DNA from: Rhodococcoides kyotonense
Lineage (GTDB): Bacteria; Actinomycetota; Actinomycetes; Mycobacteriales; Mycobacteriaceae
DNA length: 64,000 nucleotides
Assembly (NCBI RefSeq): GCF_900188125.1
Contig: NZ_FZOW01000019.1
Location: forward strand, 1-64,000
Direction: 5' to 3'
In this document: positions 30,226 to 40,800 of the stretch, piece after piece
Layout of the letters: the number at the start of each line of letters is the position of its first letter
How positions within the stretch are numbered: the first letter of the stretch is position 1
Program-made: the position numbers and the translations under genes
Notes under the pieces: generated by a model
The model's input: the letters and a program-made list of their open reading frames with translations, nothing else
What the model was told of the DNA's origin: nothing
Database searches by the model: none

Positions 30226-33200
30226 CTACTGGGCGAGGTCGTCGACCGTCGCAGCTTCGTTCCTGGAAAGGTTGATTCCCAGGTTGGCTGCTGCACGCTC
30301 GAGGTCTTCGTCGTCACCGTCGGCCATCGTGATGGCTGCGCCGTCCGAGGACAGCACCTCCACGTTGAGGCACAGCGACTGGAGCTCCTTGAGGAGAACC
30401 TTGAAGGACTCGGGAATGCCGGGCTCGGGGATGTTCTCGCCCTTGACGATGGCCTCGTACACCTTCACGCGGCCGACCACGTCGTCCGACTTGATGGTGA
30501 GGAGCTCCTGCAGCGTGTAGGCAGCGCCGTACGCCTGCATGGCCCAGCACTCCATCTCACCGAAGCGCTGACCACCGAACTGAGCCTTACCACCGAGGGG
30601 CTGCTGCGTGATCATCGAGTACGGCCCGGTCGAACGAGCGTGGATCTTGTCGTCGACCAAGTGGTGCAGCTTGATGATGTACATGTAGCCCACCGACACC
30701 GGGTACGGGAACGGCTCGCCGGAGCGGCCGTCGAACAACGTGGCCTTTCCGTCGGGTCCGACCATCTGCTCGCCGTCGCGGTTGGGGATGGTGCTCTCCA
30801 GCAGGCCGGCGAGCTGGTGCTCCTTGGCGCCGTCGAACACCGGAGTGGCGATGTTGCTGTCGGCAGGTGCCGCCAACATCTCCTCCGGCAGACGATCGGC
30901 CCAATCCGGCTTGGTGCCGTCCGCTGCGATCTGAACGTTCCAGCCGGTCTTGCCGATCCACCCGAGGTGGGTCTCCAGGACCTGGCCGATGTTCATACGA
31001 CGCGGAACACCGTGCGTGTTCAGGATGATGTCGATCGGGGTGCCGTCGGGCAGGAACGGCATGTCCTCCTGCGGGAGGATCTTGCCGATGACGCCCTTGT
31101 TTCCGTGGCGGCCTGCGAGCTTGTCGCCGTCCTGGATCTTGCGCTTCTGCGCGACGTACACACGAACGAGCTCGTTGACGCCGGGAGGCAGATCGTCGTC
31201 GTCCTCGCGCGAGAACACGCGAATGCCGATGACCTTTCCGCTCTCGCCGTGAGGAACCTTGAGCGACGTGTCGCGAACCTCGCGTGCCTTCTCACCGAAG
31301 ATCGCGCGCAGCAGGCGCTCTTCCGGGGTCAGCTCGGTCTCGCCCTTCGGCGTGACCTTTCCGACCAGCACGTCGCCGTCACGAACCTCGGCACCGATAC
31401 GGATGATGCCGCGCTCGTCCAGGTCCGCGAGGACCTCGTCGGAGACGTTCGGGATGTCGCGAGTGATTTCCTCGGCACCGAGCTTGGTGTCGCGGGCATC
31501 GATCTCGTGCTCCTCGATGTGGATCGAGGTGAGAACGTCCTCTTCCACGAGGCGCTGCGACAGGATGATCGCGTCCTCGTAGTTGTGGCCTTCCCACGGC
31601 ATGATCGCGAGCAGCAGGTTCTTGCCGAGCGCCATCTCACCGTTCTCGGTGCACGGGCCGTCGGCGAGGACCTGACCGGACTCGACGCGCTGACCCTCGT
31701 CCACGATCGGACGCTGGTTGGCGCACGTGCCCTGGTTGGAGCGCGCGAACTTACGCATGCGGTAGGTCTTGCGCGATCCGTCGTCGGCCATGACCGTGAC
31801 GTAGTCGGCGGAGACCTCTTCGACGACACCGGTCTTCTCGGTGATGACGACGTCACCGGCATCGACAGCGGCACGCAGTTCCATGCCGGTACCGACGATC
31901 GGCGACTCGCTTCGCACCAGCGGGACGGCCTGACGCTGCATGTTCGCGCCCATGAGGGCACGGTTGGCGTCGTCGTGCTCGAGGAACGGAATCATCGCGG
32001 TAGCGACCGACACCATCTGGCGAGGCGACACGTCCATGTAGTCGATGTCGGCGGACGAGACGAACTCGACCTCTCCACCCTTACGACGGACGAGAATCTT
32101 GTCCTCGATGAAGCGACCCTCGTTGTCGACGAGCGAGTTCGCCTGCGCGAGCGTGTGGCGATCCTCTTCGTCGGCCGTGAGGTAATCGACCTCGTCGGTG
32201 ACCTGGCCGTCGACGACCTTGCGGTACGGCGTCTCGATGAAGCCGAACGGGTTGACCCGCGCATACACCGACAGCGAACCGATCAGGCCGATGTTCGGGC
32301 CTTCAGGGGTCTCGATGGGGCACATGCGGCCGTAGTGCGACGGGTGAACGTCACGAACCTCGAGGCCGGCGCGCTCACGTGACAGACCACCGGGGCCGAG
32401 AGCCGACAGACGACGCTTGTGCGTCAGGCCCGACAGCGGGTTGTTCTGGTCCATGAACTGCGACAGCTGGGACGTTCCGAAGAACTCCTTGATCGCAGCG
32501 ACGACGGGGCGGATGTTGATCAGGGTCTGCGGCGTGATCGCCTCGACGTCCTGAGTGGTCATACGCTCGCGCACGACGCGCTCCATGCGGGACAGGCCCA
32601 CGCGGATCTGGTTCTGGATCAGCTCGCCGACGGTACGCAGACGACGGTTTCCGAAGTGGTCGATGTCGTCGACCTCGACGGGAACCTCGACGCCACCGGG
32701 AGCCGTCATCGAGGTCTCACCTGCGTGCAGACGCACGAGGTACTCGATGGTCGCGACAATGTCTTCCTCGGTGAGGGTCGACGCCACGATCGGCTGGCCG
32801 GAGTTGAGTCCGAGCTTCTTGTTGATCTTGTAACGGCCCACGCGAGCGAGGTCGTAGCGCTTGTCCTTGAAGAACAGGTTCTCCAGGAGCGTCTGTGCGC
32901 TCTCCTTCGTGGGCGGCTCGCCCGGACGCAGCTTGCGGTAGATGTCGAGGAGTGCCTCGTCGGTACCGGCAGTGTTGTCCTTCTCGAGCGTGGCCATCAG
33001 GATCTCGGAGAAGCCGAAGCGCTCCGTGATCTGCTCGGTGGTCCAGCCGAGAGCCTTCAGCAGCACCGTGACGGGCTGGCGACGCTTACGGTCGATACGA
33101 ACACCGACGGTGTCGCGCTTGTCGACGTCGAACTCGAGCCATGCACCACGGCCGGGAATGACCTTGACGCTGTGCAGGTCCTTCTCCGTCGTCTTGTCGA

Positions 33201-33732
33201 CCGTGTGGTCGAAGTAGACGCCGGGCGAACGAACGAGCTGCGAGACGACGACACGCTCGGTGCCGTTGATGATGAACGTGCCCTTGTCGGTCATCATGGG
33301 GAAATCGCCCATGAACACCGTCTGGCTCTTGATCTCACCGGTGTTGTTGTTGATGAACTCGGCGGTGACGAACAGCGGAGCTGCGTACGTCATGTCCTTG
33401 TCCTTGCACTCGTCCTGCGAGGCCTTGACCTCGTCGAACCGTGGGTCGGAGAAAGACAGGGACATGGAGCCCGAGAAATCCTCGATCGGAGAAAGTTCCG
33501 TCAGGATGTCCTCGAGACCACCGGAGACCTCACCGTCACCGCGCGCGGCGGCACGGTCGCGCCAGCTCTGCGCGCCTACCAGCCATTCGAAAGAGTCTGT
33601 CTGTACATCGAGGAGACCGGGTACCTCCAACGGTTCGCGAATATTCGCGAACGAAACCCTCCTCGGGGCTCCCGGTGTTCCGACAACTGCCTTGGTCTGG
33701 CTAGAGACTGCCAAGATGCGTCCTTCCAGCAC
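30226..33732 (-). CDS. rpoB: DNA-directed RNA polymerase subunit beta
   Basis: 1168 residues from GTG 33732 (V/M-L-E-G-R-I-L-A-V-S), the start used for Nocardia and Rhodococcus homologues. A TTG at 33714 with AAGGA at good spacing is a serious alternative. The rifampicin pocket (S-Q-L-S-Q-F-M-D-Q-N-N-P, then T-H-K-R-R-L-S-A-L-G-P-G, about residues 420-450) has wild-type Asp, His and Ser at the classical resistance positions. The C-terminal E-M-E-C-W-A-M-Q-A-Y-G-A-A region is normal. There is no sign of a rifamycin-resistant second copy. Upstream lies a long non-coding region rather than rplL. Confidence 0.97.
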   Translation of the reverse strand: MLEGRILAVSSQTKAVVGTPGAPRRVSFANIREPLEVPGLLDVQTDSFEWLVGAQSWRDRAAARGDGEVSGGLEDILTELSPIEDFSGSMSLSFSDPRFDEVKASQDECKDKDMTYAAPLFVTAEFINNNTGEIKSQTVFMGDFPMMTDKGTFIINGTERVVVSQLVRSPGVYFDHTVDKTTEKDLHSVKVIPGRGAWLEFDVDKRDTVGVRIDRKRRQPVTVLLKALGWTTEQITERFGFSEILMATLEKDNTAGTDEALLDIYRKLRPGEPPTKESAQTLLENLFFKDKRYDLARVGRYKINKKLGLNSGQPIVASTLTEEDIVATIEYLVRLHAGETSMTAPGGVEVPVEVDDIDHFGNRRLRTVGELIQNQIRVGLSRMERVVRERMTTQDVEAITPQTLINIRPVVAAIKEFFGTSQLSQFMDQNNPLSGLTHKRRLSALGPGGLSRERAGLEVRDVHPSHYGRMCPIETPEGPNIGLIGSLSVYARVNPFGFIETPYRKVVDGQVTDEVDYLTADEEDRHTLAQANSLVDNEGRFIEDKILVRRKGGEVEFVSSADIDYMDVSPRQMVSVATAMIPFLEHDDANRALMGANMQRQAVPLVRSESPIVGTGMELRAAVDAGDVVITEKTGVVEEVSADYVTVMADDGSRKTYRMRKFARSNQGTCANQRPIVDEGQRVESGQVLADGPCTENGEMALGKNLLLAIMPWEGHNYEDAIILSQRLVEEDVLTSIHIEEHEIDARDTKLGAEEITRDIPNVSDEVLADLDERGIIRIGAEVRDGDVLVGKVTPKGETELTPEERLLRAIFGEKAREVRDTSLKVPHGESGKVIGIRVFSREDDDDLPPGVNELVRVYVAQKRKIQDGDKLAGRHGNKGVIGKILPQEDMPFLPDGTPIDIILNTHGVPRRMNIGQVLETHLGWIGKTGWNVQIAADGTKPDWADRLPEEMLAAPADSNIATPVFDGAKEHQLAGLLESTIPNRDGEQMVGPDGKATLFDGRSGEPFPYPVSVGYMYIIKLHHLVDDKIHARSTGPYSMITQQPLGGKAQFGGQRFGEMECWAMQAYGAAYTLQELLTIKSDDVVGRVKVYEAIVKGENIPEPGIPESFKVLLKELQSLCLNVEVLSSDGAAITMADGDDEDLERAAANLGINLSRNEAATVDDLAQ

Positions 33733-34866
33733 CTCACGCGGGCCGCTCGTGCAGTGCGACCGCCGCTGTATCTGCTTGCTATATGTGGGGCGAATTCGCT
33801 GGTCACAACCAGACCGAATCCCCACCGCAATCTCTTCGAAGCTTTCACTTCGCAGACACAGCAATCGAGAGGTGGACAGGAGGCAGCCAGCGCAACGTCC
33901 AAAGGTACCCCACATCGGCGCAGAGCGCAACAGGGGCATCAAAAGTAGCACCCGAGATGGAAACCTGCGTGGCGCTCGAGAGCGGCGTGTCGCGGGTCTG
34001 CGAGATCGGTCCTCCCGATCGCTGCGGGGTGCTTTCGAGGACAAGAGTGACCCCTGCGCGCGCGTGCGTCAAGAGGGACGGCAAACCGTTTACCCACCGA
34101 TAGCCGAGCCCACCTGATCCGCACACGAACATCGGCACCGGTCGGTTCGCGCTCCGGACGTCGAACCGACGGCGTCCCGGGCGGGGCCGGGCGGGTCTGG
34201 GCTTACGGACCGGGCCTCAGGGACCGGGCTCAGGGACCCGGGATTAGGGACCGAATGCCTCATCCGGTCACTTGAAGTGACCAAAGGACGCCCTCGATCA
34301 CCCCGAGGGTCACCCGGCGGTCACCCAGGCGGCCCGCACATCCGGAGCGAATGCCCCATCCGGTCACTTGTAGTTACCGAAGGACGCCCTCGGTCACCCC
34401 GAGGGCCACCCGGCGGTCACCCAGGGCGGCCCACACATCCAGAGCGAATGCCCCATCCGGTCACTTGGAGTTACCGAAGGACGCCCTCGGTCACCCCGAA
34501 GGAAGCCCTCGGTCACCCCGGGCGCCACCCTAGGCCACCCGAAGCCGCTCGACCAGCCAGGAATGTCGGAATTCGTTGCGCGACAACGCATCCCTGTGAC
34601 CAGCGAAATACAGTGCACTGCACCATGTTTCGCAGCACCATCCCGCATTCCACCACTCCCCGAACATCGGGGACAGTTGAAATCTGTACCTTGTCAACGG
34701 ATATCGAGACATCGGTGCACGCTCCGACTTTCCTATGGCGGTTCGTGTCGGAGTCTGGTTGTATTCTCCTCACGCGCAGGGGGTTCCCGGCGCGCACGAG
34801 GCGTTTCGGGGGGATACCGAACTCACACCTCTGGTGGGTAGTCGGACTAGTAATCGGGGGAGATTC
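33733..34866. other. 1.1-kb non-coding region between rpoB and the PKS
   Basis: No convincing gene is seen. From left to right it holds the rpoB leader and promoter (a weak TTGCGC/TACCTT pair read on the minus strand near 33.9 kb is possible), short tandem GGACCGGGCT-like repeats (about 34197-34250), a 96-97 bp direct repeat array, and the PKS promoter. Near the PKS there are two short perfect palindromes, CAGTGCACTG at 34611-34620 and CCCCGA-ACA-TCGGGG at 34658-34672, which could be operators. The PKS start has GGGGGAG five bases upstream. Confidence 0.6.
34253..34520. repeat. Direct repeat array, about 2.8 copies of a 96-97 bp unit
   Basis: Units begin at about 34253, 34349 and 34446 with GAATGCCyCATCCGGTCACTT. 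Each runs through a CCCTCGGTCACCCCGAGGG hairpin-forming stretch and, in the first two, ends with CACATCCrGAGC. The third is truncated and diverges after a local duplication of CCCTCGGTCACCCCG. Copies 2 and 3 are closer to each other than to copy 1. Each unit carries several GGTCAC hexamers. Confidence 0.85.
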
Positions 34867-37800
34867 ATGGTCGAGATCGCTCTTGTCGGTATCGGGTGCC
34901 GGTTCCCGGGCGGGGTTCACGACGGGCAGAGTTTCTGGGAGTTCATGCTCGCGAAGGGCGACGGCATCGTCGATATTCCGGCCGACCGCTGGAATGCCGA
35001 CAGGTTCTACGACCCGGACCCGGACGCACCCGGGCGGATGTACACCCGTCGCGGCGGGTTCCTGACGCAGTCGCTGTGGGAGTTCGATCCGGAGTTCTTC
35101 GGCATATCGCCACGCGAGGCATCCGTCACCGACCCCCAGCAGCGACTCCTGCTCGAGGTCGCCTGGGAAGCTCTCGACGATGCAGGGCATGCAGGCCGCG
35201 TCACCGGCTCACCCATCGGCGTGTACGTCGGCGGTTTCACCAACGACTCTGCCGGACTTCGTGGTTCGCCTTCGGTTCGGCCGTACATCAATGCTCACAG
35301 TGCCACCAGCTCGTCGCACACTCTGTTGTCGAACCGTATCTCTTACGCATTGGACCTGGTCGGCCCGTCGATGACGATCGATACTGCGTGCTCGTCGTCG
35401 CTCGTCGCGATGCACGAAGCCGTCCGCGCTCTCGATCGCGGTGAATGCGAGATGGCCCTGGTGGGCGGCGTGAACACGATGATCAGGCCGGAAACGTTCG
35501 TCTCGATGTGCAAGGGCCGCTTCCTGGCGTTCGATGGCCGGTCCAAGTCGTTCGACGCCACCGCCGACGGTTACGGTCGCGGCGAGGGTGCAGGCATGGT
35601 GCTGCTGAGACCGCTCGCCGACGCGCTACGTGACGGCGACCGCATCTACTCGGTCATCCGCGGCTCCGGCGTCAACCAGGACGGTCGAACCATCGCCATT
35701 CCGGTACCCAACCCCGTCTCGCAGCGCAGCCTCGCCGAGCGAGTGTGCGCCGAAGCCGGAATCGACCCCAGCCAGGTCGGGTACGTCGAAGCGCACGGCA
35801 CGGGTACCGCCGTCGGCGATCCGCTCGAGATCGAGGCACTCGGCGGGGCGTACGGCTCCGTCGCCGGGCGAACGACACCGCTCGTCGTCGGATCGATCAA
35901 AGCGTCGATCGGGCATACCGAAGCGGCCGCGGGCATCGCGAGCGTCATCAAGAGCGCACTGTCGATCCATCACCGCACCATCGTTCCGCAGGCGTGGCTC
36001 GACACACTGAACCCGGCGATTCCGTTCGAGGAACTGCAGATTCGCATTCCGGTGGACGCCGAGCCGTTCCCGAACACCTACGATCGCCCCGTCGTCGCCA
36101 TCAACGGTTTCGGCTACGGCGGCACCAACGCGCACGTCATCATGCACGACGCACCCGCGTCGGCAGCGGTCCCCCGGTCCACACCACGCCCCCGCATCTT
36201 CCCGTTGTCCGCGCGTACCGACGCCGCGCTGCGTGAGGTCGCGTCGACCCTCGCGGACCGCTTGGAGTCGTTGCTCGACTCGGCGGTCCCCGAGACCGCG
36301 GACGACGTCGCGACCGCGTTCGCATCGGCCGCATGGACGCGTCGAGCACATCACCCGTTGCGGGCGTCGCTGAGCTTCACCGGCGCCTCCGATCTTCTGA
36401 GCGGCCTACGCGAGTTCGCCTCGGGCACCGGTCAATCCGCGCATACGATCGACGGCGCAGGCGCACCGGTCTTCGTCTTCAGCGGCATGGGCCCGCAGTG
36501 GTGGGGCATGGCTCGCGACCTCCTGAACGAGGGTGGAGTGTTCGCGCACGAAGCACGCGTTGTCGACGATGCATTCACCGAGATCGCCGGGTGGTCCATC
36601 ATCGAGGAACTGACGCGCGACGAGGAGTCGTCACGTGTCACCGACACCGAGGTCGCGCAGCCCGCGAACTTTCTCGTGCAGGTGGCACTCGTCGCCGAGC
36701 TACGGGCCCGGGGCATCGAACCCGACACCGTCGTCGGCCACAGTGTCGGTGAGGTCAGCGCTGCCTATGTCAGCGGTGCACTGAGCCTGCACGACGCTCT
36801 CCTCGTCAGCTGCCACCGCGCGCGCCTCCAAGCCACCACGGCCGGCAGTGGATCGATGCTGGCCGTCGGGCTGTCGGAGGCCGACGCCCTGGCCCGCATC
36901 GCCGAGGCGGGCGACGACATGCGCTCCCATGTATCCGTCGCGGCCGTCAACAGCCCCACTGCGGTCACCCTCGCAGGTGACGTCGACCATCTCACCACGT
37001 TGGCCGAATCCCTCACGGACGCAGGTATCTTCGCGAAGCGACTACAGGTCGAGGTGCCGTACCACAGCCACCTGATGGATCCGATTCTCGGCGAGGTGTC
37101 GTCGGCGCTCGCGTCGTTGGATCCACGGACACCCGAGCTCACGCTCTTCTCGACCGTCACCGCGGAGCAGGTCACCGGGGCCGGCTGGGATGCAGCGTAC
37201 TGGTGCGACAACGTCCGCAAGCCGGTCCGCTTCGCCGACACCATGACCGCACTGATCGCGCAGGGTCGCCGGTTGTTCCTCGAAGTCGGGCCGCACCCCG
37301 TGCTGTCCGGCAACATTCGCGAGATCCTCATCCGCACCGGCGATCCCGGGACGTCGATCCCCACTCTCGTCCGCAAGCAGAACGACGCCGAGAGCCTGGC
37401 GGCGACGCTGTCGAGCCTGTACGCAGCGGGCACGTTCGAGGGACACATCTACTCCCCCGGCGACGCCGTCGCATCTCCGCACGTCGCGCTGCCTGCGTAC
37501 CCCTGGCAGCGCACCCGCGTGTGGAGCGAGGACGACGCGTCCGTCGCAGACCGTTTCGGGTCGTCGACCGTCTACCCGATGCTCGGCGACCGCACCGCCG
37601 CGGCGGCCAGCGAATGGCACGCCGAACTCGCGATATCCCAGTTCCCGTGGCTGCACGACCATGTGGTCGACGGCATCGTGTTGCTTCCCGGTACCGCGTA
37701 TCTCGATGCTGCACTCAGCGCCGCCGCGGTGCGCTCGGGACGAACCGAGGTCGGTCTCGAACACGTCGAGTTCGTCGCACCCCTCGTCGTCGACAAGCAC

Positions 37801-40800
37801 GACGTACCCGTGCTGCAGGTCTCCGTCGAAGACAGCACGAGACGCTTCGTCATCAGATCAAGGCCTGCGGCGTCGTCGAATTGGACGGTTCACGCGATCG
37901 GCCGGCTCGTGGAAGGTCAGTTCGATGCGCCGTTCGTCGCGTCGGACGCTCCTGACGTGATCCACGAGGTCACCGGCCAGGCACTGTATCCGCTACTCCA
38001 CGCGGCCGGGCTGCAGTACGGGCCCACGTTCCAGGGCATCGAATCGGCGAGCATCGGCTCGGACGTCGTCGTCGCGTCCATCGACGCATTCGCGCAGTCC
38101 GGCTCCGGCCACCTCGTGCACCCGGCCGTCCTCGACACCGCTCTGCAGGCAGTCGCAACGCTCGCGGCCCCTACCGCAGCGACGGGTGCCGTCGTACCCG
38201 CGGCGATGAAGACGGTTCGACGCTACGGCCCCATACCCGATCGTGCGACCGTCGTCGTACGACGCACCGGCACCGACCCGATGCGCGCCGACATCGCCGT
38301 CACCGACGAGGAAGGACGCGCCGCGGTCACGTTGAACGGCGTCGAATTCCGGCCCATCGCACCACCGCAGAGTCTCCACGCGCAGATGTCCTCGGTCTTC
38401 TACGAACCGGTGTGGGAGCTGCGCGACAACCGCGATCCCGGTACCACCGTCACGGAACAAGCACGAGACTTCGCGCTCGTCGTCGTGCTCGGTCAGCCCG
38501 AGGCCTCGACGACGGACCGGATCGACGCGATCACGGCATCGCGACGGGAATCGGTTGTTCTGCATGCCGACACGTCGACTCACGTCGACGTCGTCACCGC
38601 ACTACGAGAAGGCCTCTCACGCGATGGCGTCGAACACGTCACCGTCGTCGCAGTCGCCGGTCGCTTCACCGAGCCTGCCGACGCGGTCGCGTCGCTACTG
38701 GTGGTCGCCCGCGCCGTCCACGTCGCCGTCTACGGCGACGAAACCGGCCCTGCCGTCGATCCCGCTTCGGTGTCGGCCGTCGTGCTCACCCAACGCGCCT
38801 TCTGCATGCCGGGCGACGTGGACGGTGCCGACCTGGCGCATGCCGGGCTCGTCGGTGCACGTCGCTCGCTGAGAAACGAACAATCGACGGCGGCGTGGCG
38901 ATTCATCGACTCCGAACCGACGACCACCTTGTCCGAACTCGTCACCGAGACGTTCGCGTCCGGTTCGTTCGCCTCCGACGTCGTCGACGAGGTCGCGTTG
39001 CGGCAGGGTTCGCGGTGGGTGATCACGCTGAAGAGCAACCTCGACGAGCACCTCGCCGTTCGCGACCAGCCGACGGTCCTGCGCAATCCCGAGCAGTCGT
39101 TCGCCGTCGAAGTACCGAAGTCGAAGTTGTTGTCGGACCTGGCTTTCCGCGCCAACGACCGTCGCGCACCCGGCCCCGGCGAGGTCGAAGTCAGAATGTC
39201 GACCATCGGACTCAATTACAAGGATCCGCTCAAGGTCATGGGAGTCCTGACCGACAAGGAACTCGCGGGCACCTACTTCGGAACGCGACTCGGCCTCGAA
39301 GGTGCGGGAGTCGTCACCCGCGTCGGACCGGGCGTGACGGAAGTGGCACCCGGTGACCAGATGGGCGTGTGTGCCAGGGACATGATGCGTCGTTATGTCA
39401 CCGTCGGCATCGACGAGGGCGGCACGACGGCCATTCCCGACGGCTGGGAAGCGGGTTGGTGCTCGTCGATTCTGCCGTTCCTGTGCGCGCATTACGGGCT
39501 GGTGCATCTCGCTCGCGTGCAGCCGGGCGACACGGTTCTGGTGCACGGCGCAGCGGGAGGCATGGGCATGGCCGCCGTCCAGGTCGCGCGACTGCTCGGC
39601 GCGCGGGTGATCGGAACGGCAGGCACTGAGGAGCGTCGTGAGATCGCTCGTGAGGCCGGCGCGCACGACGTCCTCGCCTCACGATCGCTCAACTACTCCG
39701 AAGACGTCCTGACGCTCACCGACGGCAGAGGCGTCGACGTCGTGTTCAACTCCTCCCCCGGCGAGATCATGGCCCAGAACCTGCACGTGGCAGCCGAATT
39801 CGCCCGGATCGTCGAGATCGGGAAGGCGGACATCTATTTCGGTGGTGTGATGGACCTCGAGCCGTTCGACAAGAACCTGTCGTTCTACGCCGTGGACATG
39901 GACCGCATGTTCAACTTCAAACCGGAGCTGGCGCGTCAGGTCACCCGTGAGGTTCTCGACAAGATGAAAGACGGTGACTACCGGCACCTTCCGTACACCA
40001 CCTATCCTCTCGATCGCGTAGGTGAGGCATTCGACGCCGTCGTCCGGTCGTCGCACACAGGACGCGTCGTTCTCAGCCTCGACGGGGACGCGCCGGTCGT
40101 GCGGCCGCGGATTCCGACCGTCGACATCGATTCCGACGCGACGTACCTGGTGACGGGCGGGTTCGGCGCCTTCGGGTCGGCGATCGCGCGATGGCTCGTC
40201 GACGAGGGTGCTCGTCGCCTCGTCCTGGTCGGCCGGAGCGGTGCGACGACGGACCGCGCGCGAGAGACCCTCGAATCATTCTCGGCTGCAGGTGTTTCCG
40301 TGACACAGGAACTGGTCGACATCGCCGACTACGACGCCGTGGCATCGATGATCGATCGCATCGGCACCACACACCCGCTGCGCGGCGTCTTCCACACGGC
40401 GGGCGTCGTGAACAACCACGCAGTCAACGACATCGACGACGACTCGTTACGCAGTGTGTTCCTTCCCAAGGTCACCGGCGCCGTCAACCTCGATCGCGCG
40501 CTGGACGCGGCGGGTGTCGATCCGGACCTCTTCGTGATGTTCTCGTCGATGAGCAGCCTTACCGGCGGTGCGCCGCAAGTGTCGTACTCGGCGGCCAACT
40601 CGGTGCTCGACGCTCTGTCCTGGTCTCGGCGCAACCGTGGCAAGTCCGCGTTCACCGTCAGCTGGGGATCGATGAGTGGCGGCGGGATGGCGGAGGCGCA
40701 GCCGGAAGTGGTGCGGTACCTGGAGATGCTCGGGTTCAGGAACATCGACATGGACGCCGCCACGCTGTATCTCCGCGAATGCCTGACGCTCGACATCCCG

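Noticed and set aside
30226..33732. Rifamycin-resistant rpoB, hinting at a rifamycin-type cluster nearby
   Set aside because: The resistance-determining region has the sensitive residues, and the neighbouring PKS is a single fully reducing module, not a rifamycin-type assembly line.
33733..34044. N-terminal extension of RpoB up to 34044
   Set aside because: The added sequence is Arg/Ser-rich, unlike any RpoB N-terminus, and homologues begin at M/V-L-E-G-R-I-L.
34253..34520. Possible CRISPR array in the repeats before the PKS
   Set aside because: Units are contiguous 96-97 bp tandem copies without regular unique spacers, and no cas genes are nearby.
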